Below, one piece after another: positions 46,752-57,685 of a DNA stretch of 64,000 nucleotides. The position numbers and the translations under genes are program-made. Location of the stretch: NCBI GenBank assembly GCA_023432855.1, contig JAEZEZ010000012.1, positions 1 through 64,000 on the forward strand, given 5' to 3'. The notes below the pieces were generated by a model, which did no database searches, was not told the origin of the DNA, and saw only the letters and a program-made list of their open reading frames with translations. The first letter of the stretch is position 1, and every line of letters starts with the position of its first letter. Source of the stretch: Pseudomonadota bacterium (lineage in GTDB: Bacteria; Pseudomonadota; Alphaproteobacteria; Caulobacterales; Caulobacteraceae).

Positions 46752-48272
46752 TCAGCGTCCGGAAAGCCCCTGGGCCGACAGTCGCCGCCCCGGCGCCCGG
46801 GCCAGGGCGGCGCTCCATGCCCTGGCGGCTTCGTCTGCGCGGCCCAGTCGGGCGAGTTCTTCGGCCAGCAGTTCGTAGCCTGGTTTCTCGATGGCCGGCG
46901 GGCCGAACTCGACGGGCAGGGCGACTTCCAGCTCCACCGCGCGGCGCAGTTCGGAGACCCCCTCTTCCGCCTTGCCGGCGCGCAGGGCGGCGAGACCCGC
47001 GCTCTGAGCTAGCAGGACTTCCAGCCTGCGCTCCGTGTAGCGCGCCTCCGCAGTCCCGGGCCTGCCGATCCTGCGGAGGTCTTCGGCCACCGACTGCAAC
47101 CGGGTGTGAGCTGCGGCCGCGCCCGCCGCGTCCCGCGCCGCGAGGACGTCGCCGTAGGCCAGGTGCAGGCGTGTTTCGGGAAAACCCCGCGCGGGCGCCT
47201 GCAGACGTTCGTCCGGCCAGTCGCCGGTCTCGATCAGACGCCTCAGCGCCATGTCCGACCATGATCGCACGGCTCGGGCGCCCGGGCCCGGGCCTTGCGC
47301 GGCGAGTCCACTCCGGGCTTCGACCAGGCAGCCGTCGATGACGGCGTCCGCCTCGGCGGTCCGTCCCCGTTGCAGTTCGGCGTAGACCAGCCATTCGGCG
47401 TAGTGGCCGCAGCTGCTCGGCGGCTGGCCGCGGGCGGCGCGCTGGCGGTTCACGACCCCCTGGGCGCGCTCGTTCATCGCCGCGGTGTCGTCCCAGAGGC
47501 CGAGCGCCAGAAATATGTGGCTGGTCATGTGTACGGCGTGGCCCGCCTCGCCGGCCACGTCGGCATAGAGGCGGGCGGCCCTCAGTCCCAGCGGCGCATG
47601 GTCGGGGTCGTCATAGCTATGGATCAGATAGTGCAGGACGCCCGGGTGCCGGCGGTTCTCGAGAAATGCTTCCTCGAGCACGGCGGCGGCGCGCATGTAG
47701 ATGGCCGTGTCGCGTCCCTCATGAGCGAGCCCCAGGATCGACAGGCCATGGAAGGCCCGTGCGTCGACATCGTCGGGGTAGCGCGCCGACAGTTCGCCCA
47801 TGGCCGCAGAGTAGAGCCGGTCGCGCTCTTCCTTGGAGCCTTCGCCGTACAGCACCTCGACCGTAGCCAGCCACGCCTTCTCGCGCGCCGTAGGGGCCTT
47901 GGCCGCCCGGGCTTCGGGCGTCGGCCCCAGCCGGGCCAGAGCCGCCCGCGCGGCGTCGATGTCCTGCTCCATCCAGATCGGGTGGGTGTAGGCGAGCGCC
48001 TCGCCCCAGTAGGCCATGGCGAAGTCGGGATCGGCCGCCTGGGCCTGGCGGAAAGCCTCGATGGCGGCGGCGTATTCGAAGTTGTGAAGCTGGGCGAGAC
48101 CCAGGCGGAAAGCCGATTGGGCGGCCGGGGCGCCGGAGTTGGCGAAGTCCACGTCTCCGACGCTCGCCGAAGCCGGCACGGACGGGGCGTCGCCGCCGTG
48201 GCCGCCGTCGTGGGCGGCTGCGGATGTCGCCAGCAGCAAGGACAGGACGAGCGGCAATCCCGGAATGCGCAT
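46752..48272 (-). CDS. Secreted tetratricopeptide-repeat protein
   Basis: A protein of about 506 residues with a Sec signal peptide (start MRIPGLPLVLSLLLATSAAAHDGGHGG) and repeated helical pairs of TPR type (FRLGLAQLHNFEYAAAIEAFRQAQAADPDFAMAYWGEALAY). His-rich residues follow the signal. The HFGLSILGLAHEGRD and MTSHIFLALGLWDDTAAMNERA segments occur in a family of conserved proteobacterial TPR proteins whose function is unknown. The ATG at 48272 is preferred over 48290 because it starts the signal peptide. It is divergent from the LuxR-type regulator. Confidence 0.82.
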   Translation of the reverse strand: MRIPGLPLVLSLLLATSAAAHDGGHGGDAPSVPASASVGDVDFANSGAPAAQSAFRLGLAQLHNFEYAAAIEAFRQAQAADPDFAMAYWGEALAYTHPIWMEQDIDAARAALARLGPTPEARAAKAPTAREKAWLATVEVLYGEGSKEERDRLYSAAMGELSARYPDDVDARAFHGLSILGLAHEGRDTAIYMRAAAVLEEAFLENRRHPGVLHYLIHSYDDPDHAPLGLRAARLYADVAGEAGHAVHMTSHIFLALGLWDDTAAMNERAQGVVNRQRAARGQPPSSCGHYAEWLVYAELQRGRTAEADAVIDGCLVEARSGLAAQGPGPGARAVRSWSDMALRRLIETGDWPDERLQAPARGFPETRLHLAYGDVLAARDAAGAAAAHTRLQSVAEDLRRIGRPGTAEARYTERRLEVLLAQSAGLAALRAGKAEEGVSELRRAVELEVALPVEFGPPAIEKPGYELLAEELARLGRADEAARAWSAALARAPGRRLSAQGLSGR

Positions 48273-48385
48273 CGGCGGTTCCCCAACCACGTCTCACCAG
48301 GTCGCGCAGCTTAGGCGCAGGGTCGGCGGGCGGCAACGCGCTCGGGACGGCTTGACCGCCGCCGCGCTTGACGCACCATCCGTAC

Positions 48386-48799
48386 ATGGCGCGCACCGTC
48401 GTCATCTATGCGCTGATCCTGGCCGCCGGGGCCTTCGCGCTGCAGTGGCTGGAATACCAGTACCTGGCGCGCGCCTTCTCGCGCGAGTTCTACATCGCGC
48501 TGATCGGCGTCACCTTCGCCGCAGGCGGGGTGTGGGTCGGCTGGCGGCTGACGGCCCGTGACAGGCCTGGTCCGTTCCGCCGGAACGAGGCGGCCCGCAG
48601 GGCGCTCGGTCTGACCGGTCAGGAGATGCGCGTCCTGGAGCGACTGGCGGCGGGCCAGTCGAACAAGGAAATTGCGCGGACCCTCGGCCTGTCTCCGAAC
48701 ACCGTGAAGACGCACGCCGCCAATCTCTATGCAAAGCTCGACGTCGCCCGGCGCACTCAGGCGGTAGGCAAGGCGCGCGAACTGAGCCTGATCCCGTGA
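48386..48799 (+). CDS. Membrane-tethered LuxR-family transcriptional regulator
   Basis: The 137-residue protein has two predicted N-terminal transmembrane helices (about 4-22 and 35-55), a short linker, and a C-terminal LuxR-type HTH (LTGQEMRVLERLAAGQSNKEIARTLGLSPNTVKTHAANLYAKLDVARRTQAV). There is no receiver or autoinducer domain, so signal input would come through the membrane segments. It is followed 109 bases later by a DUF4199 membrane protein on the same strand, a pairing that suggests shared function (inference). Confidence 0.86.
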   Translation: MARTVVIYALILAAGAFALQWLEYQYLARAFSREFYIALIGVTFAAGGVWVGWRLTARDRPGPFRRNEAARRALGLTGQEMRVLERLAAGQSNKEIARTLGLSPNTVKTHAANLYAKLDVARRTQAVGKARELSLIP

Positions 48800-48908
48800 G
48801 CGCCTGCTCCGAAGGGGCGGGACGGAGGAATTCACCCGTTCGGGCGATACCATTGCGCCGGCCCGCGGCACACCGTCGGCGGATCATCCGCGAACAAGGA
48901 ACGCATCC

Positions 48909-49451
48909 ATGATCCGCAGCATCCTCATCTACGGCCTGATCTCGGGCCTCATCATCATGACCGGCATGATCACCGGCATCGTCCTGGCGGACGGCCAGCA
49001 TGGGGGCAGCGCCTCCATGTTCGTGGGCTACCTGATCATGCTCGTGGCGCTGTCTTCCATTCTGGTCGCCGTGAAGCAGTACCGGGACCGGACGCTGGGC
49101 GGGGTGATCCGGTTCTGGCCCGCCCTGCTGATGGGCCTGGGCATCGCGGCGGTGGCCGGGGTGGCCTACGTCGCCGTGTGGGAGGTCTACCTCGCGGTGA
49201 CCGACTACGCCTTCATGGAGCAGTACGCCGCCAACGCCATCGAGGCCAAGCGCGCTGCCGGCGCCACCGGAGCGGAGCTCGAGAAGGCGATCGCCGAGAT
49301 GGAGGCGATGAAGGTGCAGTACGCCAACCCCCTCTTCCGACTGCCCATCACCTTCTCGGAAGTTTTTCCGGTGGGCCTGCTGATCGCGCTGGTCAGTGCG
49401 GCGCTGCTGAGGAACCCTCGCTTCCTGCCGGCGAGGGCGCCGGCAGCATAG
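48909..49451 (+). CDS. DUF4199 family membrane protein
   Basis: A 180-residue protein with four predicted transmembrane segments (about 3-27, 35-56, 66-96, 148-168) and a charged helical loop (EQYAANAIEAKRAAGATGAELEKAIAEMEAMKVQYANP) before the last one. This layout matches DUF4199. Function is unknown. It lies downstream of a membrane-tethered LuxR-type regulator. Confidence 0.82.
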   Translation: MIRSILIYGLISGLIIMTGMITGIVLADGQHGGSASMFVGYLIMLVALSSILVAVKQYRDRTLGGVIRFWPALLMGLGIAAVAGVAYVAVWEVYLAVTDYAFMEQYAANAIEAKRAAGATGAELEKAIAEMEAMKVQYANPLFRLPITFSEVFPVGLLIALVSAALLRNPRFLPARAPAA

Positions 49452-49510
49452 GCGGCCCAGACTGAAGTCCTCGTCCCTCGGCGATCGACGGACGAGGACT
49501 TCAGCGGCGC

Positions 49511-49984
49511 CTAACCTCGTGCGGCCGCCTCGATGGCCGCCACGTCGATCTTGGACATGGTCATCATCGCCGCCATGACGCGGGCGTTCTGGGCCGGGTC
49601 GTCGGAAGTGCTGAGTTCGATCAGCTGGCGCGGCGTCACCTGCCAGGACAGGCCGAAGCGGTCCTTCAGCCAGCCGCACTGGCTGGGCTCGCCGCCGTCG
49701 GCGGTGAGCGCGTTCCAGTAGCGATCCACTTCCGCCTGGTCCCTGCAGTCGATGACGAACGACACCGCTTCGTTGAACTTGAAATGAGGGCCGGCATTCA
49801 GCGCCGTGAAGCTGCCTCCATCGAGTTCGAACTCGACGGTCATGACCGAACCGGCCGGCATGGGCGCGCCCTCGGGATAGCGGGCGACTTTGGTGATCCT
49901 CGAATTGGGGAAAAGCGAGACGTAGAACTGGGCCGCCTCTTCGGCCTGGGAATCGAACCAGAGGAAAGGCGTGATCTTCGGCAT
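49511..49984 (-). CDS. VOC-superfamily PhnB-like protein
   Basis: The 157-residue protein begins MPKITPFLWFDSQAEEAAQFYVSLFPNSRI and contains FTALNAGPHFKFNEAVSFVIDC and WLKDRFGLSWQVTPRQL, the pattern of PhnB-like '3-demethylubiquinone-9 3-methyltransferase domain' proteins. Despite that name they are glyoxalase-fold proteins and probably not methyltransferases; the substrate is unknown. The start at 49984 matches the family; the longer frame from 50041 does not. Confidence 0.88.
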   Translation of the reverse strand: MPKITPFLWFDSQAEEAAQFYVSLFPNSRITKVARYPEGAPMPAGSVMTVEFELDGGSFTALNAGPHFKFNEAVSFVIDCRDQAEVDRYWNALTADGGEPSQCGWLKDRFGLSWQVTPRQLIELSTSDDPAQNARVMAAMMTMSKIDVAAIEAAARG

Positions 49985-50112
49985 GGTCGGGCTCCGTCTG
50001 TGGCTTCCCTCAGGACGATGAAGCAGGGGCCGGGCCGACATCGGATGTCAAATCCGCGAGCCGGGGTCGGGGGCGCTTGCAGCCGCAGGTGCACGCCCTA
50101 TCCTCTCACCCC

Positions 50113-51192
50113 ATGACCCCGCTGCACCTTCCCGGCAGTGCTCCACGTTCCGCCTCCCTAGCGGAGCTGGACGAGCGTGCGCGCGACATCTTCCGGCGCG
50201 TGGTGGAGACGTACCTGGAGACCGGCGAACCTGTCGGTTCGCGGACGGTCTCCCGGGGCGGCGTCTCGTTGTCGCCGGCGTCGATCCGCAACACCATGCA
50301 GGACCTGACGCACCTCGGCCTGCTGGCGGCGCCGCACACCTCCGCAGGCCGCCTGCCGACGCATGCGGGTCTGCGGCTGTTCGTGGACGGCATCCTGGAG
50401 GTCGGCGACGTCGGCGAGGACGAGAAACGCGAGATTGAGGGGCGACTGGCCGGGCGCGGACGCAACTTCCAGGAGGCCCTGGACGAGGCGACCAGCCTGC
50501 TGTCGGGCCTGGCCGGCGGCGCGGGCGTCGTGGTCAGCCCGACGCGGGACCTCGGCGTGAAGCATGTGGAGTTCGTCTCCATGCCCCCGGATCAGGCGCT
50601 GGCCATCATCGTCTTCGAGGACGGCTCGGTAGAGAACCGGCTGATGCGCATGCAGCCGGGCGTGACCCCGTCGACCCTGCAGGAGGCGTCCAGTTTCCTG
50701 AACGCCAAGCTGCGCGGCCTCACCCTGGCGGAAGCTAAGGCGCGCACAGCGGGAGAGCTCGAGCAGGCCCGGCGCGAACTGAACGAAACGGCGGCGCGGC
50801 TGGTCGAGGACGGGCTGGCGGCCTGGGGCGGCGGCGAGGCCGGAGACCGGGCGCTCATCGTGCGCGGCCGGGCCAACCTGCTCAACGATGCGGAGGCGGC
50901 CCAGGATCTCGAGCGCGTGCGAATGCTGTTCGACGACCTGGAGCAGAAGGAGCAGCTGATCGGCCTGCTGGACGACGTGCGTGACGCCCAGGGCGTGCGC
51001 ATCTTCATCGGCGCCGAGACGCGACTGTTTTCGCTGTCGGGTTCCTCCGTGGTCGCGGCGCCCTATATGACGGGGCGCCAGAAGGTGGTCGGCGCGATCG
51101 GCGTGATCGGCCCCACCCGGCTGAACTATGCGCGGGTGATCCCGCTGGTGGACTACACGGCCCGCGTGCTGGGCCGGATGCTGGATGGTTGA
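50113..51192 (+). CDS. hrcA: Heat-inducible transcription repressor HrcA
   Basis: The 359-residue protein has an N-terminal winged helix (LDERARDIFRRVVETYLETGEPVGSRTVSR, SPASIRNTMQDLTHLGLL, HTSAGRLPTHAGLRLFVD) and C-terminal HrcA domains with VLPLVDYTARVLGRML-like ending. HrcA represses groESL and sometimes dnaK through CIRCE elements. I see no CIRCE inverted repeat in front of hrcA, grpE or dnaK in this window, so its target is probably elsewhere. grpE follows nine bases later. Confidence 0.96.
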   Translation: MTPLHLPGSAPRSASLAELDERARDIFRRVVETYLETGEPVGSRTVSRGGVSLSPASIRNTMQDLTHLGLLAAPHTSAGRLPTHAGLRLFVDGILEVGDVGEDEKREIEGRLAGRGRNFQEALDEATSLLSGLAGGAGVVVSPTRDLGVKHVEFVSMPPDQALAIIVFEDGSVENRLMRMQPGVTPSTLQEASSFLNAKLRGLTLAEAKARTAGELEQARRELNETAARLVEDGLAAWGGGEAGDRALIVRGRANLLNDAEAAQDLERVRMLFDDLEQKEQLIGLLDDVRDAQGVRIFIGAETRLFSLSGSSVVAAPYMTGRQKVVGAIGVIGPTRLNYARVIPLVDYTARVLGRMLDG

Positions 51193-51201
51193 GAGAGTTT
51201 G

Positions 51202-51837
51202 ATGACGGACGAGACGAGCGGCCGCGACGAGGATTTCGGCGATGTCGAGAACCAGCATGACGACCTGATCGTCGACGACGAGACGCCCGAGCAGGCGGTC
51301 GAGCGGCTGTCGGCCGAGGTCGAGATGTGGCGGGACCAGGCCTTGCGGGCCAAGGCGGAAGCCGAGAACACGCGCCGGCGCGCCGAGCGCGAGCTCAACG
51401 ACGGCAAGGCCTACGCCATCAGCCGTTTCGCGCGCGACCTGCTGGGCGTCGCCGACAACCTGCAGCGGGCGCTGATGGCCGCGCCGGCCGAGGACGCCGA
51501 CCCCATGCTGAAGAACTACGCCATGGGCGTGGAGCTGACCGAGAAGGAGCTGATCGCGGCCTTCGAGCGCAACGGCGTCAAGCGCATCCATCCGCTCGCC
51601 GGCGACAAGTTCGATCCGAACATGCACCAGGCCATGAGCGAACAGCCGGCGCCGGAAGGCGTCTCGCCGGGCGCGGTCGCCCAGACCCTGCAGACGGGCT
51701 ACGAGCTTTTCGGCCGCGTCCTGCGCCCCGCCATGGTGATCGTCGCGGCCAAGGATCGCGCCGCGCAGGCCGAGGGAGCCGGCGCCTACGCCCGCGCCGC
51801 CCAGTCGACCGGCGAGGCCATGGACCGCAAGGCCTGA
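51202..51837 (+). CDS. grpE: Nucleotide exchange factor GrpE
   Basis: The 211-residue protein has an acidic N-terminus, a long coiled coil (AEVEMWRDQALRAKAEAENTRRRAERE) and the conserved C-terminal beta domain with GVKRIHPLAGDKFDPNMHQAMSEQP and TGYELFGRVLRPAMVIVA. It releases ADP from DnaK. The ATG at 51202 is preferred to a TTG at 51199. It is cotranscribed with hrcA; dnaK and dnaJ lie 2.6 kb downstream on the same strand. Confidence 0.97.
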   Translation: MTDETSGRDEDFGDVENQHDDLIVDDETPEQAVERLSAEVEMWRDQALRAKAEAENTRRRAERELNDGKAYAISRFARDLLGVADNLQRALMAAPAEDADPMLKNYAMGVELTEKELIAAFERNGVKRIHPLAGDKFDPNMHQAMSEQPAPEGVSPGAVAQTLQTGYELFGRVLRPAMVIVAAKDRAAQAEGAGAYARAAQSTGEAMDRKA

Positions 51838-51840
51838 GGA

Positions 51841-52596
51841 TCAGCCGGCCATGAACCGCCGCGTGGCGCGCTTGATCGCGTCCGGATCCATGAAGTGGCC
51901 GCCCTTGAAGCCATAGAACTCCACGTCGTAGCCGTCGCCCTCGAGCTGGCGGGCCATGCCGCGCGCGGCGGCGTAGCTGGCGCCGGGGTCTTCCTGTCCA
52001 TTGGCGATGAAGATCTTCGGCGTCCCGACGGCGCCCGGCGCGTGGTAGCGGATCGGCGCGAAGGCCAGGATGTGGCTGAAGAAGTCGCCGTTCACCAGGC
52101 CGGACGACAGGGCCATGGTGCCGCCGTCCGAGAAGCCGGCGACGGCGATCTTCTTCGGATCGATGCGGAACCGGTCGAACATGGCCGCCAGCGCCTGGTC
52201 GATGAAGACGGCGTCGGGTCCGACCGGGCCGTTGTCCACCTCCCAGGTGATCCCCCGGGACTGGGGCGCCATGACGATGAAGCGGTTGCGGGCGGCCGCC
52301 CGGCGCCACTCGCCGAGGGTCTCGTTGGCCAACTGGGTCTTGCCGTGGAGCATGACGAGAAGCGGCGCCGGGGTGGCCGGGTCCACGCCTTGGGGTACGA
52401 AATAGTGCGCGTCCCGCGCGTCGAGGCCGAGGACGCCCTGTCCGGCGGCCAGCGGAGATTTCGTCGGTTCGTCCGGTCGGGCCTTGAAACGGCCCGTTGC
52501 GGCCACGGACGCGTCGCCCACGCCCGACTGCCGCGCGAGTGCGGGAGCCGCGGCGAGCGAAATGGCGCCGCCGAGCAAGAGCCTTCGATGGATCAT
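51841..52596 (-). CDS. Tat-exported alpha/beta hydrolase (esterase/phospholipase-like)
   Basis: A 251-residue protein with a twin-Arg N-terminus (IHRRLLLGGAISLAAAPALA) and an alpha/beta-hydrolase fold. The oxyanion segment is LVMLHGKTQ, the nucleophile Ser lies in VAGFSDGGTMAL, and a C-terminal KGGHFMDPD offers the catalytic His. It resembles PHB-depolymerase/feruloyl-esterase-like serine hydrolases, but the substrate is unknown. It converges with grpE, with three bases between stops, and shares strand with another Tat-type hydrolase upstream. Confidence 0.82.
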   Translation of the reverse strand: MIHRRLLLGGAISLAAAPALARQSGVGDASVAATGRFKARPDEPTKSPLAAGQGVLGLDARDAHYFVPQGVDPATPAPLLVMLHGKTQLANETLGEWRRAAARNRFIVMAPQSRGITWEVDNGPVGPDAVFIDQALAAMFDRFRIDPKKIAVAGFSDGGTMALSSGLVNGDFFSHILAFAPIRYHAPGAVGTPKIFIANGQEDPGASYAAARGMARQLEGDGYDVEFYGFKGGHFMDPDAIKRATRRFMAG

Positions 52597-52628
52597 TCCG
52601 GTCTCCTCGTCCGCCCCCCGGCGACGCG

Positions 52629-53528
52629 TCAGCCCTTCAGGTGATGCTCGAACCAGGCCGTCGCCCGCTTCCAGGCGTCGGCCGCCGCGGCTGCATCGTA
52701 GCTTGGCCGGTAGTCGGCATGGAAGCCGTGCTGCGCGTCCGGATAGACGACGATCTCGCTATCGGTCTTTCCGGCCGCCTTCAGGGCCGCGCGCATCTGC
52801 TCGACGCTCTCCAGCGGAATGCCGCGATCCTTGCCGGCGTAGAGACCGAGCACGGGCGCGTGCAGGTCTCCGGCGATGTCGACCGGGTAGGGGCGGTCCG
52901 GCTCGCCTCTCGGGGGCTGTCCAGGCTCGGGCGGAGGCGGGGCGACCAGCCGTCCGTAGAAGGCTGCGCCGGCGCCGATCTCCGGATGCCGGGCCGCGGA
53001 CATCCACACCACGGTCCCGCCCCAGCAGAAACCGGTGATCCCGTGCTTGCCGTCGCGCACGAAGGACTGCTGCTTCAGCCAGGAGAGGGTGGTGGTGACG
53101 TCGCCCATGACCTGGGGATGGCGCGCCGTGGCCACGATCTTCAGGATCTCGTCGAAGTCCGTGAGGCCGGCGGGGTCGCCGGCGCGATGGAAGAAGGCCG
53201 GGGCGATCGCGACGTAGCCCTGCCGGGCCCAGCGGCGGCAGACGTCCTTGATGTAGTCGTGCACGCCGAAAATCTCGCTGACCACGATGACGGCCGGCGC
53301 CTTCGCCTTGTCCTTCGGGCGCGCCACGTAGGCGGGCAGGGGCTTGGGCTCGCCGTTGGGGATCTCGATCTCGTCGATGACCAGCCCGTCGTCCGAAGTC
53401 GTGACCGGCTGGGCTTCCGCCGCCAGGGCCGCCACCGCGTAGCCGGAGAAGAAGAGGCCGCCGAGGGCGCGGCGCGAGACCTTGAAGTCCTCGGCCGTGG
53501 GGCCTTCGGGGCGGGGGAGGTGGTTCAT
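52629..53528 (-). CDS. Dienelactone hydrolase family protein, Tat-type signal
   Basis: The 299-residue protein has a twin-Arg N-terminal region (VSRRALGGLFFSGYAVAALAAEA) followed by a dienelactone hydrolase domain. The catalytic triad is visible: Cys in GITGFCWGGTVVW, Asp in YAGKDRGIP and His in AQHGFHADYRPSYD. Other family stretches are VSEIFGVHDYIKDVCRRWARQGYVAIAP. Such enzymes open lactone rings, but many exported members have unknown substrates. It is 32 bases upstream of the second hydrolase gene, probably one operon. Confidence 0.88.
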   Translation of the reverse strand: MNHLPRPEGPTAEDFKVSRRALGGLFFSGYAVAALAAEAQPVTTSDDGLVIDEIEIPNGEPKPLPAYVARPKDKAKAPAVIVVSEIFGVHDYIKDVCRRWARQGYVAIAPAFFHRAGDPAGLTDFDEILKIVATARHPQVMGDVTTTLSWLKQQSFVRDGKHGITGFCWGGTVVWMSAARHPEIGAGAAFYGRLVAPPPPEPGQPPRGEPDRPYPVDIAGDLHAPVLGLYAGKDRGIPLESVEQMRAALKAAGKTDSEIVVYPDAQHGFHADYRPSYDAAAAADAWKRATAWFEHHLKG

Positions 53529-53586
53529 GACGATCTCCGTTATCCGGGCGCGATCAAAGCGCGGCCGGGCGGCGAGGTCGAGTCCT

Positions 53587-54180
53587 TCACGCCGGGCGGG
53601 CGCGCCGGAGCGTCAGGTTCAGCCGCCCCCCGCCGGGGATCAGGGCGGATGAGCCCGCAAGGGTCCGATCGACGCCGTGGCGGGCGAGCCGAGCCGGCCC
53701 GGCCAGCAGGCAGGCGTCGCCGGAAGCCAGACGGACGCTGGCACTGCGCCCCCCTTCGGGCGGCGCGATGCGGAAGACGGCGGTGTCGCCGAGGGAGACC
53801 GACAGGACGGGAAAGCTGAAATCGGCTTCGTCGCGATCCTGGTGCAGGCCCATCCGCGCCGGGCCGCGGTAGAGATTGACGAGGCAGGCGTCGGGCGGGA
53901 CCTCGCAGCCGGCGGCGGTGCGCCACAGCTCGAGCAGGACCTGCGGAATGGGCGGCCACGGCTCGCCGGTGACCGGATGGGTCGCCTGGTAGCGGTAGCC
54001 CGCGCGGTCTGAGACCCAACCCAGCGGCCCCAGGTTGGTCATCTGGACGGAGAACGGTTTTCCGCCGGGCGTGACGGGCCGGTAGAAGGGCGCCGTGCGC
54101 TCGAGCGCCAGCACCTCGGCCGCCAGCGCCTGTTGGGCTTCGGGGCCCAGAGCACCGGGAAACAGGGAGAAACCGTCCAT
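53587..54180 (-). CDS. alkB: AlkB-like 2-oxoglutarate/Fe(II)-dependent DNA repair dioxygenase
   Basis: The 197-residue protein starts MDGFSLFPGALGPEAQQ and has the AlkB signature GWVSDRAGYRYQATHPVTGEPWPPIP, the iron ligands His and Asp in GLHQDRDEADF, the distal His in RLARHGVDR and the 2-oxoglutarate/substrate Arg residues in RLNLTLRR. It repairs alkylated bases by oxidative demethylation. The frame continues upstream antisense to dnaK, but the ATG at 54180 begins the conserved protein. It is divergent from dnaK. Confidence 0.95.
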   Translation of the reverse strand: MDGFSLFPGALGPEAQQALAAEVLALERTAPFYRPVTPGGKPFSVQMTNLGPLGWVSDRAGYRYQATHPVTGEPWPPIPQVLLELWRTAAGCEVPPDACLVNLYRGPARMGLHQDRDEADFSFPVLSVSLGDTAVFRIAPPEGGRSASVRLASGDACLLAGPARLARHGVDRTLAGSSALIPGGGRLNLTLRRARPA

Positions 54181-54243
54181 CACGCGGTGGCCGTCGCATC
54201 TGCGCGCGAGGCTAACAACCCCGCATTCCCTAGGGGTGTTCCC

Positions 54244-54271
54244 CTTGCGCACCCACCCCTGCTTCCCATAT
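54244..54271 (+). promoter_or_regulatory. Sigma-32 (RpoH)-like heat-shock promoter of dnaK
   Basis: CTTGCG begins at 54244 and CCCATAT lies at 54265-54271, giving the RpoH-type arrangement (CTTG... then CCCATAT-like -10 after about 17 nt). It is 141 bases upstream of the dnaK ATG. Confidence 0.6.
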
Positions 54272-54411
54272 CCGGCCTCGACAGGACGAACACGGTCGTG
54301 AACGTCCGCAGAACAGTTTGAACACAACGTCCAGAAAAGGGGACGGGCACACGCGGCGCTTGCCTTGAGGCCGCCCGACCCGTCCGCCGCAGGAGCTGCG
54401 AAGACACACCC

Positions 54412-56316
<1,905 letters not shown>

Positions 56317-56345
56317 ACGCGCCTTCATCCTGTGATCTGATCCGG

Positions 56346-56378
56346 ACCCTCGCCTGCCCTGTAGGCGGGGGTTCGTTT
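56346..56378 (+). terminator. Hairpin terminator between dnaK and dnaJ
   Basis: A 9-bp stem with one G-U pair (about 56347-56355 with 56363-56371) is followed by a T-rich stretch with TTTT at 56375. It could attenuate dnaJ expression relative to dnaK. Confidence 0.65.
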
Positions 56379-56491
56379 TATGAAACTTGCATCAATCGTC
56401 CTGGCCCCCATGTCAGCCGGGACATCGTTTTCGACCAGCGTCCGCAGAGGCGTGACGAAGGCGACAGGGGAAGTATGAGGACCAACGCCCG

Positions 56492-57685
56492 ATGGCGCGT
56501 GATTATTATGAGGTTCTGGGCGTCGAACGCACGATCGACGCGCCCGGTCTGAAATCGGCCTATCGCAAGCTGGCCATGATCCATCACCCCGACCGCAACG
56601 GCGGCTCGGAAGAATCGATGGCCAAGTTCAAGGAAATCTCTGAGGCCTATACGATCCTGTCGGACCCCCAGAAGCGGGCGTCCTATGACCGGTTCGGCCA
56701 TGCGGGCGAGGGCGGCGGCAACCCCTTCGGCCAGGGCGGCCAGGGCTTCTCGGACATCAACGACATCTTCTCGCAGGTCTTTGGCGATGCGTTCGGCGAC
56801 GCCTTCGGCGGGCGCCAGGGCCGGGGCCAGCAGGGCGGACCGCGCCGCGGCTCGGACCTGCGCTACGACCTAGAGATCACGCTGGAGCAGGCCTATCAGG
56901 GTGCCGACGTCCAGATCGCCATTCCCGCGACCCTGACGTGCGAGACCTGCGAAGGCTCGGGCGCCAAGCCGGGGACCAAGCCGGTCACCTGCACCACCTG
57001 CCAGGGCGCCGGGCGCGTGCGCCAGGCCAACGGCTTCTTCCAGGTCGAGCGCACCTGCCCGCGCTGCCACGGCCAGGGCCAGATGATCGCCGACCCCTGC
57101 ACCACCTGCCACGGCCACGGCCAGGTGCGCCGCAACCGCACCCTGGACCTGAAGATCCCGGCGGGCGTGGACGACGGCTCGCGCATCCGCCTGTCGGGCG
57201 AGGGCGACGCCGGCCAGCGCGGCGGCCCGCGCGGCGACCTGTATGTCTTCCTGTCGGTGACGCCGCACGACCTGTTCGAACGCGACAACCTGGACCTTCT
57301 GGTCACGGTGCCCGTGCCGATGACGGTGGCGGCCCTGGGCGGCGAGATCGACGCCCCCTGCCTGGTCTCCACCGCCTGCGACGGCAAGTGCAAGGCCTCG
57401 GTCCAGGTGCCGGCCGGCGCCCAGACCGGCAAGACCGTGCGCATCAAAGGCAAGGGCATGCCCCACCTGAACGGCCGCAACCGCGGCGACCTGGTGGTCG
57501 AACTGTTCGTCGAGACGCCCACAGATCTGACCGAGCGCCAGCGTGAGTTGCTGCAAGAGCTTGCCCTGTCGTTCGGCGAGGGGCAAAACCCCAGGAACTC
57601 CAGCTTCGCCGGAAAGGCGAAGCGTTTCTGGGCCGACATCCTGGGCAACCAGGATGCGGACGGGTCGAAAGAGAACGCGGCTTGA
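56492..57685 (+). CDS. dnaJ: Molecular chaperone DnaJ (Hsp40)
   Basis: The 397-residue protein has the J domain (residues 1-~68, with the HPD triad in IHHPDRNGG), a Gly/Phe-rich region (NPFGQGGQGF...FGDAFGDAFGG), four CxxCxGxG zinc repeats (CETCEGSG, CTTCQGAG, CPRCHGQG, CTTCHGHG) and the C-terminal substrate-binding domains. It delivers substrates to DnaK and stimulates its ATPase. Its TGA overlaps the TTG start of dapB. Confidence 0.98.
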   Translation: MARDYYEVLGVERTIDAPGLKSAYRKLAMIHHPDRNGGSEESMAKFKEISEAYTILSDPQKRASYDRFGHAGEGGGNPFGQGGQGFSDINDIFSQVFGDAFGDAFGGRQGRGQQGGPRRGSDLRYDLEITLEQAYQGADVQIAIPATLTCETCEGSGAKPGTKPVTCTTCQGAGRVRQANGFFQVERTCPRCHGQGQMIADPCTTCHGHGQVRRNRTLDLKIPAGVDDGSRIRLSGEGDAGQRGGPRGDLYVFLSVTPHDLFERDNLDLLVTVPVPMTVAALGGEIDAPCLVSTACDGKCKASVQVPAGAQTGKTVRIKGKGMPHLNGRNRGDLVVELFVETPTDLTERQRELLQELALSFGEGQNPRNSSFAGKAKRFWADILGNQDADGSKENAA

